Source: Variovorax boronicumulans (GTDB taxonomy: Bacteria; Pseudomonadota; Gammaproteobacteria; Burkholderiales; Burkholderiaceae_C). From it: a stretch of 64,000 nucleotides of DNA. Under the pieces are notes generated by a model that was given only the letters and a program-made list of their open reading frames with translations, ran no database searches and was not told the DNA's origin. A program made the position numbers and the translations under genes. This document shows, piece after piece, positions 1 to 8,891 of the stretch (within the stretch, counting starts at the first letter, position 1; the number at the start of each line of letters is the position of its first letter). Location: the NCBI RefSeq assembly GCF_007677875.1, contig NZ_VEDO01000024.1, positions 1 through 64,000 on the forward strand, written 5' to 3'.

Positions 1-386
1 TGGTGGACACGAGCATCCTTTGCTCCTACCGCGCTTTCAAGATGACTTCGCCGGACGCTTACCCTGCTTCAGCCCGAGGATGACATCCACTCGACCAAGC
101 CCAACGACCGCAGGTGGCCGGAAGCGGGCACCCGCCGCCATTGTTCAGCTTCGGTGAGCGGTCAGCGAGCGGCGCTGCGCATGAGAGGCAGGGCCGCCGA
201 CTCCCAGCGACCGAAAGTGCGTCGCCAATTTAACCACCCGTATGTCAGTGGTGCGCGAGGGCTGCTGCGAGGCGCACTGCGGGAGACAGGAGAATTAAGT
301 AGAACGCGGTATCGTCCTCAGGCCTGCCCTCCCGGCCTCCACCTCGCGTGGGTTGCTCTATGGGACGCACCTTGGAAGAGCCTTGA
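1..386. other. No convincing gene
   Basis: I see no gene I can support here. An open frame begins near 154 and runs into the following gene, but its product is Arg/Ser-rich and low in complexity, as expected for the out-of-frame reading of GC-rich DNA. The last 60 bases should hold the promoter and leader of the membrane-protein gene that follows. Confidence 0.5.
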
Positions 387-1034
387 ATGCACCGCCGCCC
401 AGCTCCTGATTACCCGATCATTGTCACAGCTACTGTCCTGTTCCTTGCGCTTAGTTACTTTGCGGCTTCGCGCTTACCCAATTGGGCCGGTTGGGAAAAC
501 GGACCGGTCGAGAACCTGCAGGTTGCGATGTTGATCGCTGGCGGCCTCCTTGCCCTTCGTTTTTCGCAGACGCAAGAGCCCGCACAACTGCGAACGTTTT
601 GGCGCCTGATTGCTCCCCTCTGGGTTGTCCTTGCTGCGCGTGAGCTAAGTTGGGGAGCCTGTTTCTTGCCTCCTTACGAGATGGCTGTCGACACGGGCCC
701 CAAGTATTCATCCACGGTCCAGCTCTGGTACAGGCCGCTGGTTCCGTACTTGCTTTCTGCATCCCTTGGGATCTTGCTGTACGGATTTATTCGGACCGGC
801 CAGGGGCATTTTCTTGCTTCGCTCTGGAAGCGCAAGGCTATGCCATGGGCAGAGCTCGCTTGCGCTTCCATCTGCATGTTGGCTTCAGGTGCGGCCGAGG
901 GCAAGCTCTACGTGGATCTCGGTCTTGACGTCCACTGGGCGTCTCAGAATTTCGAAGAACTTTCAGAGACATGCGCGTACGCTCTCGTGCTCCTGGCGCA
1001 ATGGCGCGTGTTTCTCGGTAGCGAGGTGCGTTGA
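387..1034 (+). CDS. Polytopic membrane protein, unknown function
   Basis: A 215-residue protein with about six hydrophobic segments (near residues 10-27, 44-60, 70-92, 115-137, 150-168 and 195-212). It should therefore be an integral inner-membrane protein. No catalytic motif or named family is recognised. The start is the ATG at 387, preceded by GGAAGAG at a workable distance. The reading frame is clean and hydrophobicity is evenly periodic, which supports real coding. It stands alone, about 340 bases upstream of a histidine kinase gene on the same strand; nothing ties the two functionally. Confidence 0.6.
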   Translation: MHRRPAPDYPIIVTATVLFLALSYFAASRLPNWAGWENGPVENLQVAMLIAGGLLALRFSQTQEPAQLRTFWRLIAPLWVVLAARELSWGACFLPPYEMAVDTGPKYSSTVQLWYRPLVPYLLSASLGILLYGFIRTGQGHFLASLWKRKAMPWAELACASICMLASGAAEGKLYVDLGLDVHWASQNFEELSETCAYALVLLAQWRVFLGSEVR

Positions 1035-1371
1035 TCTACCCGGATGTGACGCGCCGACACGAGGCGCGTGCCGACCGGGTTTAGGCGCTCGGCCAACCGT
1101 TCAAGTGGGGGACAGCTGACGGCCAGAGCGGACAGCGTTGGCGCATCCTGCAGTTACACGCATGCACATCGGCGCGAAGGCAAGGGTCAGCAGGGCAGCT
1201 GGGAACGGCGCGCTGATGACTGCCTTCTGAGATGCCGACCACGAACTGTCTGCCTCCGGGCCGATCGCTGTTCTCATCCCGGCCGATAAGCGCCCAAGAG
1301 GCCTCCGTCCAAGACGGGTCAAGCTTACCTGTAGACTGCTTTTACTATGGAAATTGCGTAGCTCCACAAGG
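1035..1371. other. Intergenic region before the kinase gene
   Basis: No coding sequence is supported here. A minus-strand frame across this stretch lacks a ribosome-binding site and a recognisable product. It probably carries the promoter of the downstream histidine kinase gene, but I cannot point to a convincing -35/-10 pair or a terminator. Confidence 0.45.
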
Positions 1372-2484
1372 ATGAGGTTCCCTGACCACGACCGTCCATG
1401 GCGAGGCTATGCGCTGGCGTTCGTGGCCGTGGCCGGAGGCCTGCTGCTGCGATACGTCCTGTCGCCGCTGCTTGGCCAACAAGGGCCGTACCTGATCCTC
1501 ACACTCTCAATCGTCCTGGCCGGACTATACGGCGGCTTTGGTCCTGCAATCTTCGCGACGGCGCTGGGGACCATGGTTGGCACCTATCTCTTCATCGGCA
1601 CGAAGCCCGGCTGGGAGAGCGTGCTGGAGCTGCCGAACATCACGCGAACTCTCCTCTTCGTGGCGATCGGTGTCAGCATCAGCTTGATCAGTGGACAGCT
1701 AAAAGCGTCTCGACGCGAGTTGGCCGCGAGCGTCCTCGAACTGCGCAGAAGCAATCGCGCAAAAGACCAGGTCCTGGCCACCGTCGCACACGAAATCCGC
1801 AACCCGCTGTCCGCGTTGACCACTGCCATCAAGGTCCTGGAGCGCGCTGGGACCGATCCAGAGAAGGTGACGCGGGCCACTGGAATCGTCGGCCGGCAAG
1901 TGGCTCAGATCTCGCGCCTGTCCGATGACCTTACCGAGGCATCCAAAGTCTTGCATGGCCGTCTCGACATCCAGGCGAGTTTCCTTGATCTACGCTTCGT
2001 CCTGCGACAGGCACTCGAGCAGAGCAGTGCACTCATGGTCAGCCGGCAGCATGATCTCACCAGCGAGATTCCCGGTGAGCCTGCGAATGTGTGGGGCGAT
2101 GCAGCCCGTCTTGTCCAGGTGTTCGCGAATCTGTTGAACAACGCTGCTAAATACACCCCGCCTGGAGGACGGATCACCCTCAAACTATCGCGCGCCGAAA
2201 GTGAATGGGTGTCCAGCATCACCGATAACGGCCAAGGCTTCGACACGACAACTGAACGTGAGATGTTTGAGCCGTTCGTTCAGGCACCTGCCGCAATCGG
2301 AAGCGAGAGCAGTGGCCTCGGGCTTGGCCTTGCCATAGTCAAGCGGATCGTGGAACTGCATGACGGACAGGTCTTCGCAAGCAGCCCAGGGCCTGGACAG
2401 GGCGCGACCTTCACCGTGTTGCTGCCGTTCGTTAGTGAGAAGGCGCCTGGAAGCATCGGCAACGGAAAGCGGCCGAAGCATTAG
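1372..2484 (+). CDS. Membrane-bound sensor histidine kinase (DUF4118-HisKA-HATPase)
   Basis: A two-component sensor kinase of about 370 residues. The N-terminal ~110 residues form a compact hydrophobic bundle of the DUF4118/KdpD type with almost no periplasmic loop. A short coiled segment follows. The HisKA box reads AHEIRNPLSAL, with its phospho-accepting His about 140 residues from the start. The HATPase_c domain shows an N box (NLLNNAAKYT), a G1 box (DNGQGF) and a G2 box (SGLGLGLAIVKRI). No receiver domain or response-regulator gene is visible nearby, so it is an orphan kinase. An in-frame TTG at 1354 is an alternative start; neither start has a strong Shine-Dalgarno. The signal sensed is unknown. 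Confidence 0.9.
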   Translation: MRFPDHDRPWRGYALAFVAVAGGLLLRYVLSPLLGQQGPYLILTLSIVLAGLYGGFGPAIFATALGTMVGTYLFIGTKPGWESVLELPNITRTLLFVAIGVSISLISGQLKASRRELAASVLELRRSNRAKDQVLATVAHEIRNPLSALTTAIKVLERAGTDPEKVTRATGIVGRQVAQISRLSDDLTEASKVLHGRLDIQASFLDLRFVLRQALEQSSALMVSRQHDLTSEIPGEPANVWGDAARLVQVFANLLNNAAKYTPPGGRITLKLSRAESEWVSSITDNGQGFDTTTEREMFEPFVQAPAAIGSESSGLGLGLAIVKRIVELHDGQVFASSPGPGQGATFTVLLPFVSEKAPGSIGNGKRPKH

Positions 2485-2604
2485 CAGGCGTCAGGATCGC
2501 CGGCCCGGCCTTGACCCCCGACTCTGCTGTGAGCGCAGAGGTGTCCAAAAAGCACGATGACGTTGAGGTTTCGATCGGGGCGCGGCGAGAACATGGGCCA
2601 GCGA

Positions 2605-2787
2605 CTACCGCGAAGCCTTCAAGTGGCGCTCGACTTCCTCCGCCTGCGTTCCAACGGCCTTCACCGCCTCCTTGAGCTGCTCCGGCGTGACGTTGAACCT
2701 CTTGGCCCACCCCCGCAGTTCGTAGTCCTCGTTCACGCTGATGCGTTCGCGGTCCTGTCCGCCTGTCTTCGTCTTGTCGTCTGCCAT
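2605..2787 (-). CDS. DUF3606 family small protein
   Basis: A 60-residue hydrophilic protein with the DUF3606 pattern. A short charged N-terminus is followed by a segment 'RISVNEDYELRGWAKRF', then 'VTPEQLKEAVKAVG' and a helical Glu/Arg-rich tail. Such proteins are often found near stress genes in beta-proteobacteria, but their biochemical role is unknown. The start is the ATG at 2787, immediately after a near-perfect GGAAGGAG; a longer open frame upstream lacks such a signal and is not used. The gene is convergent with the kinase gene and lies just left of the LigD fusion on the other strand. Confidence 0.8.
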   Translation of the reverse strand: MADDKTKTGGQDRERISVNEDYELRGWAKRFNVTPEQLKEAVKAVGTQAEEVERHLKASR

Positions 2788-2972
2788 GTCGTGCTCCTTC
2801 CAAAGTCCGATGCGCAACGGTGATCGTCGGGTCAGTCGGTCGGTGCTACAGCCAGACAACTTCTGGAGGCGTAGGCGGAAAAGGATGACGGTGAGCCACG
2901 AGCAGCGGCAGCCGACCTGCTGTTCGATACGGCTCCTACAGGCGCTGACCACCCGACGGGCCATCATTGGGC

Positions 2973-5900
2973 ATGCGCGTCGCCACCTGGAACGTCAACA
3001 ACGTCGTCAAACGCCTGGACCTCCTGCGCGAGTGGCTCCAGCGCACGCGCCCCGACGTGGTCGCGTTGCAGGAGCTGAAGGCAACGACGGCCGCCTTCCC
3101 GGCGAAGCAATTGGAGGAGCTCGGCTACCAATCGCTCGTGGTGGGTCAGCGCACCTGGAACGGTGTGGCACTGTTAGCCCGTGAGCACGAGCCCCTGCCC
3201 GTCGTGACCTCTCTCCCTGGCGATCCCAAAGACAAGGAAGCGCGCTACTGCGAAGCCGCCATCAACGGGGTGCTGTTCGCCTGCCTGTACCTGCCAAACG
3301 GCAACCCGCAGCCTGGACCCAAGTTCGACTACAAGATGCGCTGGTTCGAGCGCATGCGCCTTCGCGCGGAGGATCTGTGGAATTCGAGCCAACCAATCGT
3401 GCTGCTTGGCGACTGGAACGTGGTGCCCACGGACCGGGACATCTACAAGCCCGACACGTGGCGGGGCGATGCGCTGCTGCGGCCAGAGCCCCGCGAAGCG
3501 TTCGCAGCGATCCTGTCGCAGGGCTGGACCGATGCGCTGGAGAGCGTCCATCCGGGCGGCAAGCAATTCACCTTTTGGGACTACCGCCGCAAGCGGTGGG
3601 AGCGCAACGCCGGGCTGCGCATCGACCACATCCTGGTCGGGGAGCGACTGCAAGTCCTGGATGCTGGCGTGGACCGAGAGGAACGCGGCCGGGAGGGGGC
3701 CAGCGACCACGCGCCGGTGTGGGCAGAGTTGGAACCGAGGGTGCTTAAGTCACCAGCGCGCCGAGCTGCCAAGAAGTCATCGACTTCCCCCTCGTTCAAG
3801 AAGCCTGAAGGCGCCAAAGCGGCCGAGCCCAATGCCGCTCCGCTCGGGCGCTACAACGCCAAGCGCGATTTCACGAAGACCGCCGAGCCCAGCGGAAAAG
3901 CGGTCCGCGGGAACGGGAGGAAGTCCAAGGCGCTGGCCTTTGCCATCCAGAAGCACTGGGCATCTCGGCTGCACTACGACCTGCGCCTGGAGCTGGGCGG
4001 TGTGATGATGTCCTGGGCCGTGCCCAAGGGCCCGTCCTACGACCCGGCGATCAAGCAGATGGCGATCCATGTCGAGGACCATCCTGTCGACTACAACACC
4101 TTCGAGGGCGAGATCCCCAAGGACGAGTACGGCGGCGGCACCGTCATCGTTTGGGACCGCGGCACCTGGGAGCCTGTCGAGGATCCGGTGCAGGGCATGA
4201 CCAAGGGCAAGCTCATCTTCAAGCTCCACGGCGAGAAGCTGGCCGGGCTGTGGGAGCTGGTGCGGATTTCTAAGCCCGGGGCGAAGAAGCAGGACCAGTG
4301 GATCTTCTTCAAGAAGCGCGGCGACGCCTGGGTGCGGCCGAGCACCGAGTACGACGTCATCTCCGCGCTGCCGGACAGCGTGGTCGAGAAGCCACTGGGC
4401 CCCATCGAGGAGCGCGAGCCGCGGGAACGGCCAGCCACCACGCGCCCATCGGCCGCCCAGGCCGAAGAGGATCTGCTGCGCGGCAAGCGGGCGGCGTTGC
4501 CGGCGAAGATGCAGCCCCAACTCGCTACCCTGGTGTCGTCGGTTCCGCCTGGCGACTGGGTCGTGGAAAGCAAGTTCGACGGATACCGCATGCTCGTGCG
4601 CGTGGACGGCGATCGCGTGCAGCTGTTCACCCGCAACGGCCATGACTGGACCGCCAAGCTGCAGCCCGTGGCCGACGCCGTCGCCGCCCTGGGCCTGGAC
4701 AGCGCCTGGCTCGACGGCGAGATCGTCGTGATGAACGACGCCGGCCTACCGGACTTCAACCTGCTGCAGAACGCGATCGACAACGCGCGCACGAAGGACG
4801 TCGAAATGTTTGTGTTCGACGTGCTGTTCCTTGGCGGGAAGGACGTGCGCGAAGTGCCGCTGGCGAGCCGCCGTGCGGTGCTGCAGGAGCTGTTCAAGAC
4901 CGTGGACAGCAAGATCCTGCACTTCAGCCAGTCGTTCGACGTGGTCCCAGGCCAGCTGCTGGAAGCCGCCTGCCAGATGGGCATGGAGGGCGTCATGGTC
5001 AAGCGCGCCGACGCCCCCTACGTGGCCGGACGGACGGAGACGTGGCTCAAGCTCAAGTGCCAGAACCGCCAGGAGTTTGTGGTGGTCGGATATACCGACC
5101 GGTCGAACGCGCCTGGCGAAGTGGGTAGCCTGCTGCTCGGCTATCACGAAGCTGGCCAGCTGCACTTCGCCGGGTCGGTCGGCACGGGCTGGGGGGCCGC
5201 CAAAGGCCGCGAGCTGAAGGTGACGATGGCGAAGCTGCAGGTCAAGGAAGCCACCGTCGACACCGAGGAGGCGAAGCCAGGCCGCTGGTCCAAGCGCAGG
5301 GCAGGCGACGAGCACTGGGTGCAGCCGAAGATGGTGGTCGAAGTGGCGTTCTCGGAATGGACGCCGGAAGGCCGCATCCGCCATCCTGTGTTTCGCGGCG
5401 TGCGCACCGACAAGCCGCCGAACAACATCGTGCGCGAGCGGCCGACGGCTGCCGGGAGGGCGCCCGCGGCGGCAAAGCCAGCTGCCAAGACCGGCATCAA
5501 GGTCTCGAATCCGGAGCGCGTCATCGATCCGACCACCGGGTTGCGCAAGGTCGATGTCGTGCGCTACTACGAGAGCGTGGCCGAGTGGATGCTGCCGCAT
5601 CTGAAGGGCCGGCCGGTGTCCCTCGTGCGCGGGCCGACGGGAATCACCGGCGAGCTCTTCTTCCAGAAGCACGATGACAAGCTGTCGATTCCGCACGTGC
5701 GCAACCTTCCGGCGCACCTGTGGCCAGGCCACGCGGAGCTGCTTGAGATCCCGGATGCCAAGGCGCTGGTCGCGTGCGCCCAGATGAACGTCCTGGAGTT
5801 CCACACCTGGAACTCGACCGCGAAGAATATCGACAAGCCCGACCGTATCGTCTTCGACCTGGATCCGGGCGAGGGCACGCCTTGGCAGCACGTTCAGGAG

Positions 5901-6365
5901 GCGGCCACGCTGGTGCGCGCGATGCTCGAGCAGCTTGGGCTGGAGAGCTGGCTGAAGACCTCGGGCGGCAAGGGCCTGCACGTGGTGGTGCCGTTGGCGC
6001 CGCGGCTGGACTACGACACGGTCAAGGGCTTCTCACAGGCCGTGGTGCAGCACCTGGCGCGGACCATCCCGACGCGTTTCGTGGCCAAGAGCGGCCCCAG
6101 GAACCGGGTGGGCAAGCTGTTCGTGGACTACCTGCGCAACGGCCACGGCGCCACGACGGCAGCAGCGTTCTCGGCGAGGTCCCGGCCGGGGCTCGGGGTG
6201 TCGATGCCTGTCGCATGGGAGCAGCTGGGGGAACTCAAGAGCGGCGCGCAGTGGACAATCACGACCGCTCGGGAGTATTTGAGTTTCCAGAAGCAGGACC
6301 CCTGGTCGGAATACTGGAAGACGCGCCAGTCGTTGAAGGCAGCCATGAAGATGCTCGAGCTGTAG
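2973..6365 (+). CDS. ligD: Exonuclease III-like (EEP) domain fused to DNA ligase D (PE-LIG-POL)
   Basis: A 1130-residue multidomain repair enzyme. Residues 1-258 are an exonuclease III/EEP nuclease: WNVNN at the start, LQELK near residue 35, LGDWN near 147 and SDHAPVW near 246 supply the metal-binding and catalytic set. A basic linker leads into a typical LigD N-terminus (RYNAKRDFTKTAEP, about 290-305). It is followed by the 3'-phosphoesterase domain (HYDLRLELGG, then HVEDHP). Next is the ATP-dependent ligase, with nucleotidyl Lys534 in ESKFDGYR, then LDGEIV and EGVMVKR. The C-terminal primase-polymerase domain has FDLDPGEG (Asp962, Asp964) and TSGGKGLHV. LigD repairs double-strand breaks with Ku, encoded 5 kb away. 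The fused nuclease is unusual. ATG 2973 is preferred over TTG 2967. Confidence 0.93.
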   Translation: MRVATWNVNNVVKRLDLLREWLQRTRPDVVALQELKATTAAFPAKQLEELGYQSLVVGQRTWNGVALLAREHEPLPVVTSLPGDPKDKEARYCEAAINGVLFACLYLPNGNPQPGPKFDYKMRWFERMRLRAEDLWNSSQPIVLLGDWNVVPTDRDIYKPDTWRGDALLRPEPREAFAAILSQGWTDALESVHPGGKQFTFWDYRRKRWERNAGLRIDHILVGERLQVLDAGVDREERGREGASDHAPVWAELEPRVLKSPARRAAKKSSTSPSFKKPEGAKAAEPNAAPLGRYNAKRDFTKTAEPSGKAVRGNGRKSKALAFAIQKHWASRLHYDLRLELGGVMMSWAVPKGPSYDPAIKQMAIHVEDHPVDYNTFEGEIPKDEYGGGTVIVWDRGTWEPVEDPVQGMTKGKLIFKLHGEKLAGLWELVRISKPGAKKQDQWIFFKKRGDAWVRPSTEYDVISALPDSVVEKPLGPIEEREPRERPATTRPSAAQAEEDLLRGKRAALPAKMQPQLATLVSSVPPGDWVVESKFDGYRMLVRVDGDRVQLFTRNGHDWTAKLQPVADAVAALGLDSAWLDGEIVVMNDAGLPDFNLLQNAIDNARTKDVEMFVFDVLFLGGKDVREVPLASRRAVLQELFKTVDSKILHFSQSFDVVPGQLLEAACQMGMEGVMVKRADAPYVAGRTETWLKLKCQNRQEFVVVGYTDRSNAPGEVGSLLLGYHEAGQLHFAGSVGTGWGAAKGRELKVTMAKLQVKEATVDTEEAKPGRWSKRRAGDEHWVQPKMVVEVAFSEWTPEGRIRHPVFRGVRTDKPPNNIVRERPTAAGRAPAAAKPAAKTGIKVSNPERVIDPTTGLRKVDVVRYYESVAEWMLPHLKGRPVSLVRGPTGITGELFFQKHDDKLSIPHVRNLPAHLWPGHAELLEIPDAKALVACAQMNVLEFHTWNSTAKNIDKPDRIVFDLDPGEGTPWQHVQEAATLVRAMLEQLGLESWLKTSGGKGLHVVVPLAPRLDYDTVKGFSQAVVQHLARTIPTRFVAKSGPRNRVGKLFVDYLRNGHGATTAAAFSARSRPGLGVSMPVAWEQLGELKSGAQWTITTAREYLSFQKQDPWSEYWKTRQSLKAAMKMLEL

Positions 6366-6509
6366 CGACCGCTGACCTCGAACGGCGGGGGTCAACGCTC
6401 ATAGGCATCATTGCTCCCGCGCCGGCGTCGCAAGGCAAGCGCGCCGATGGCTAGGCCCAGCGCCGCGCATGATCGGTCGCATCGACTTCGCATCGAGATC
6501 CTGAGAACG

Positions 6510-7553
6510 CTATGCCGCCAAGACCTTGGCGACTGCGGGTCGTTTCCACAGGTTGATGATCCTCGCCGGTGCCGGACGGGCGAGGCGCTCGCGCTCGGCC
6601 GAAGACGGAAAGTGCTCGTACGACACCGCGGGGCGGTCCTCCAAGATCGCAAGGCTGGCTGCAAGGTCCGTCGGATCCGGGTTGAGCCAGGCCGCGACGT
6701 TCTCCTGCTTGATCACCATGGGGCAGATGTCCTGCCCTGCGGCTTGCACCTCTGCTGGAGCGCTGTCGACGATGGTCGCAAAGGACAGCAGGTCGGCTCT
6801 GCCAGGGCGTTGCCAATGAGACCACAGGCACGCCACGTACAAGGTCTGGCGCGGGCTGGGGAAGAACTCAAGTTCGAGCGCGGCCAGGCTTTCACCCGTC
6901 AAGAGCTCGCGGTTTCGCAGCCTATGGAGCGCGACCGCCTCGAAGAATGACTCGACGGCGATCACTCCGTGCGTGTGGCCGAACTCGGACCGCCACCGAC
7001 CTTGCAGAGCGTCCTTGCGCGCATGGTGCGGGCTCTCCAGCAAGTTCTCCATGCGCCGCTCGACGTTGGACGGCCGGCACTGGTACCGCATGGGCCTGAT
7101 GAGCGTGTGGCCGTCCTGCACGGTGACGATCGGCACGAAGCTTCCTGGAAACATCCGCCCAAGCTGGCATCCATCCACGTTTTGGGCAAGTGAAGCGCGG
7201 CGTCGCCGCGCCGCGGCAATCTTGTGCGTGGACATGCGCGTGCTGTGCCCGGCGGCCTTCGCTTCCTTTGACCCAAGGCGGCGCTGCGCGTCGGCCAACC
7301 GTGCCACTTGCGATGCGATCTCTTCGTCGGCGGCCCGAATTTGTGCGAGCCGATGCTGAATCACCAGGTCGCGGATGGGCTCCAGTTCAGCGTCTTGCGT
7401 TTCAAGAAACGCTTGGTCCACTTCGGTCGGGATGGCAACGCGGTCGCCTGCCGCGCGCCGCCGGAAGCTTTCATGGAACGCGTTCAGGTCAATGTGACCG
7501 TCGAAGTGCCCGGCGTAGAGCTTTGGGTCGGTCCAGACGGTTGCGGAATACAT
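6510..7553 (-). CDS. SRAP-family (HMCES/YedK-like) paralogue lacking catalytic residues
   Basis: A 347-residue SRAP protein. The family forms a thiazolidine crosslink between Cys2 and abasic sites in single-stranded DNA. The fold is visible: RIFPG-like GRMFPGSF, RPMRYQCRP, FGHTHG, ESFFEAV and LWSHW. Key residues are lost. The N-terminus reads MYSATVW where relatives have MCYSA, so Cys2 is absent. The active-site Asn is His177 (HHARKD versus NARRD in the copy at 16920-17852). The active-site His is Gln274 (AAGQDIC versus AAGHDRC). The Glu (Glu205) remains. An Ala/Arg-rich helical insert spans about 55-125. The ribosome-binding site is poor; an in-frame GTG at 7565 would also give no Cys2. It is probably a pseudoenzyme or decaying gene. 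Confidence 0.82.
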   Translation of the reverse strand: MYSATVWTDPKLYAGHFDGHIDLNAFHESFRRRAAGDRVAIPTEVDQAFLETQDAELEPIRDLVIQHRLAQIRAADEEIASQVARLADAQRRLGSKEAKAAGHSTRMSTHKIAAARRRRASLAQNVDGCQLGRMFPGSFVPIVTVQDGHTLIRPMRYQCRPSNVERRMENLLESPHHARKDALQGRWRSEFGHTHGVIAVESFFEAVALHRLRNRELLTGESLAALELEFFPSPRQTLYVACLWSHWQRPGRADLLSFATIVDSAPAEVQAAGQDICPMVIKQENVAAWLNPDPTDLAASLAILEDRPAVSYEHFPSSAERERLARPAPARIINLWKRPAVAKVLAA

Positions 7554-7665
7554 GAGCAGGATCACGAATTCGAGTTGAGCATGGTCAGTCTACGACGCTG
7601 ACCGAGCTGGCGCCCGAACGCGCCGCCGCCGCAGCTCGGCTCCCATGCATCCGGTTATGGCGCGC

Positions 7666-7848
7666 TCAAGGGAGCAGGCTGTAATAGACCAATGCCGCTG
7701 TGATCCAGAACGCGAAGCGCAGTGTCCGCCCGGCCGCCCCCTCCGTCACGTCCGCGCGCCAAGTGTCCGGAATCCGCTCCCAACCAGCCACCGCAACCAT
7801 GAGCGCGAAAAAGCAACCGACCTGCCACGGCAAGCCCATGGCGTTCAT
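7666..7848 (-). CDS. Small two-helix membrane protein
   Basis: A 60-residue protein with two hydrophobic segments, near residues 5-22 and 42-58, joined by a short charged loop. This is a hairpin membrane topology. No family is recognised. Its ATG overlaps the TGA of the upstream minus-strand gene (7845-8045) as ATGA. That arrangement argues that both are genuine and translationally coupled. Confidence 0.5.
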   Translation of the reverse strand: MNAMGLPWQVGCFFALMVAVAGWERIPDTWRADVTEGAAGRTLRFAFWITAALVYYSLLP

Positions 7849-8045
7849 GCAAGCGCCGCTTCTTCGACGCGTGGCTTGTCCCGGGTCTCGATCCAGTGGG
7901 TGTCTTGGCCATGCGCCGCAAGCGCCTCGGCCAGACGGCTCTTGAGGAACCAGCGATTCATCATCGACCCTTCCATCCACTCGCATGTGAACCGGTCGGT
8001 CGGAAGCTGTGCGGTCAGAGAGGCGGCAATTCGGACTTGTTTCAT
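7845..8045 (-). CDS. Small hypothetical protein
   Basis: A 66-residue protein beginning MKQVRIAASLTAQL, amphipathic, with no recognised domain. It is the first gene of a two-gene minus-strand unit; its stop codon overlaps the start of the small membrane protein. The ribosome-binding site is weak (AAGAA just before ATG). Role unknown. It might instead be spurious, since it is short and lies in GC-rich DNA, but the four-base overlap with the next gene favours coding. Confidence 0.4.
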   Translation of the reverse strand: MKQVRIAASLTAQLPTDRFTCEWMEGSMMNRWFLKSRLAEALAAHGQDTHWIETRDKPRVEEAALA

Positions 8046-8252
8046 TTCTTGGCGATCGTAAGTATTGCAGTCACAGCCGACATGTGATGGCCGTCACAGA
8101 AGTTCTGCAAAGCGTTGCCTGACGGCGTTACAGCAGGATGACGGCCGGGTGCACGCCTACCCAAGACTCAAGATCTCGCCTACCCAGCGCGAGCTCTGAG
8201 GTCGGCAAAGTGGCGTCTTCGCCTCACCGTAGGCACGAACCTCGGAGTTTCC

Positions 8253-8813
8253 ATGACCAATACCACCGACCCCACCTTGATCAACAACCTCGCACAGGCC
8301 ACGCCGGTCAACGTACCAGCGCGCGAGAGCACCGGGACGACGATCGTCGGCAACGACGCACCGTCGCGAGACGACGTCGTGGACGTCTTGAACGACCTGT
8401 TGGAAAACGCGCGCGACGGAGAGTACGGGTTCAAGACCTGTGCCGACCAAGTGGAGACCGCCCGCGCCAAGGAACTCTTCGCGTCGCGTGCAGAGGGCTG
8501 CCGCGTGGCCGGCGAGGAACTTATTCGCCTTATTCGCCAGTACGGTGGCGAGCCGGCGAACGGCGGGACGATGTCCGGCGCTATGCACCGCGGCTGGGTG
8601 GCCGTCAAGGGAGCCGTGGGTGCAGACAGCGAGCTGTCCATTTTGGAGTCTTGCGAGCGCGGCGAAGACACCGCCATCGCGCGGTACCGCAAGGCCCTCA
8701 AGAGCGAGCTGCCGGCAGCCGTTCGAGCCGTGGTTGAGCGCCAGGCCGAAGGTGCCCAACGGAACCACGACCAGATCCGCGACCTGCGCGACGAGGCACG
8801 CGCAAGAACCTGA
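8253..8813 (+). CDS. PA2169-family four-helix-bundle (ferritin-like) protein, DUF2383
   Basis: A 186-residue protein. After a disordered N-terminus of about 38 residues comes an all-alpha domain typical of the PA2169/DUF2383 family, with DVLNDLLENARDGEYGF at the first helix. Later helices carry FASRAEGCRVAGEEL, a central Gly-rich loop (YGGEPANGGTMSGAMHRGW) and ESCERGEDTAIARYR. The conserved Glu/His-like positions across helices suggest a ferritin-like metal site, though activity is not established for the family. A GGAG five bases before the ATG supports the start. These proteins are commonly stress-induced; the neighbouring ankyrin gene follows 78 bases downstream on the same strand. Confidence 0.85.
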   Translation: MTNTTDPTLINNLAQATPVNVPARESTGTTIVGNDAPSRDDVVDVLNDLLENARDGEYGFKTCADQVETARAKELFASRAEGCRVAGEELIRLIRQYGGEPANGGTMSGAMHRGWVAVKGAVGADSELSILESCERGEDTAIARYRKALKSELPAAVRAVVERQAEGAQRNHDQIRDLRDEARART

Positions 8814-8891
8814 GCGAAGAACTCCGCCGAATGGCCTTACAGCGCTGAAGACGCCCGGTGGCGCATTTCGATCGATCAGTTAGGAGCAGGA

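Noticed and set aside
2850-2960. A CTGT...ACAG pair upstream of the EEP-LigD gene as a LexA site
   Set aside because: The spacing between the half-sites is 14 bases, not 8, so it does not fit the LexA operator.
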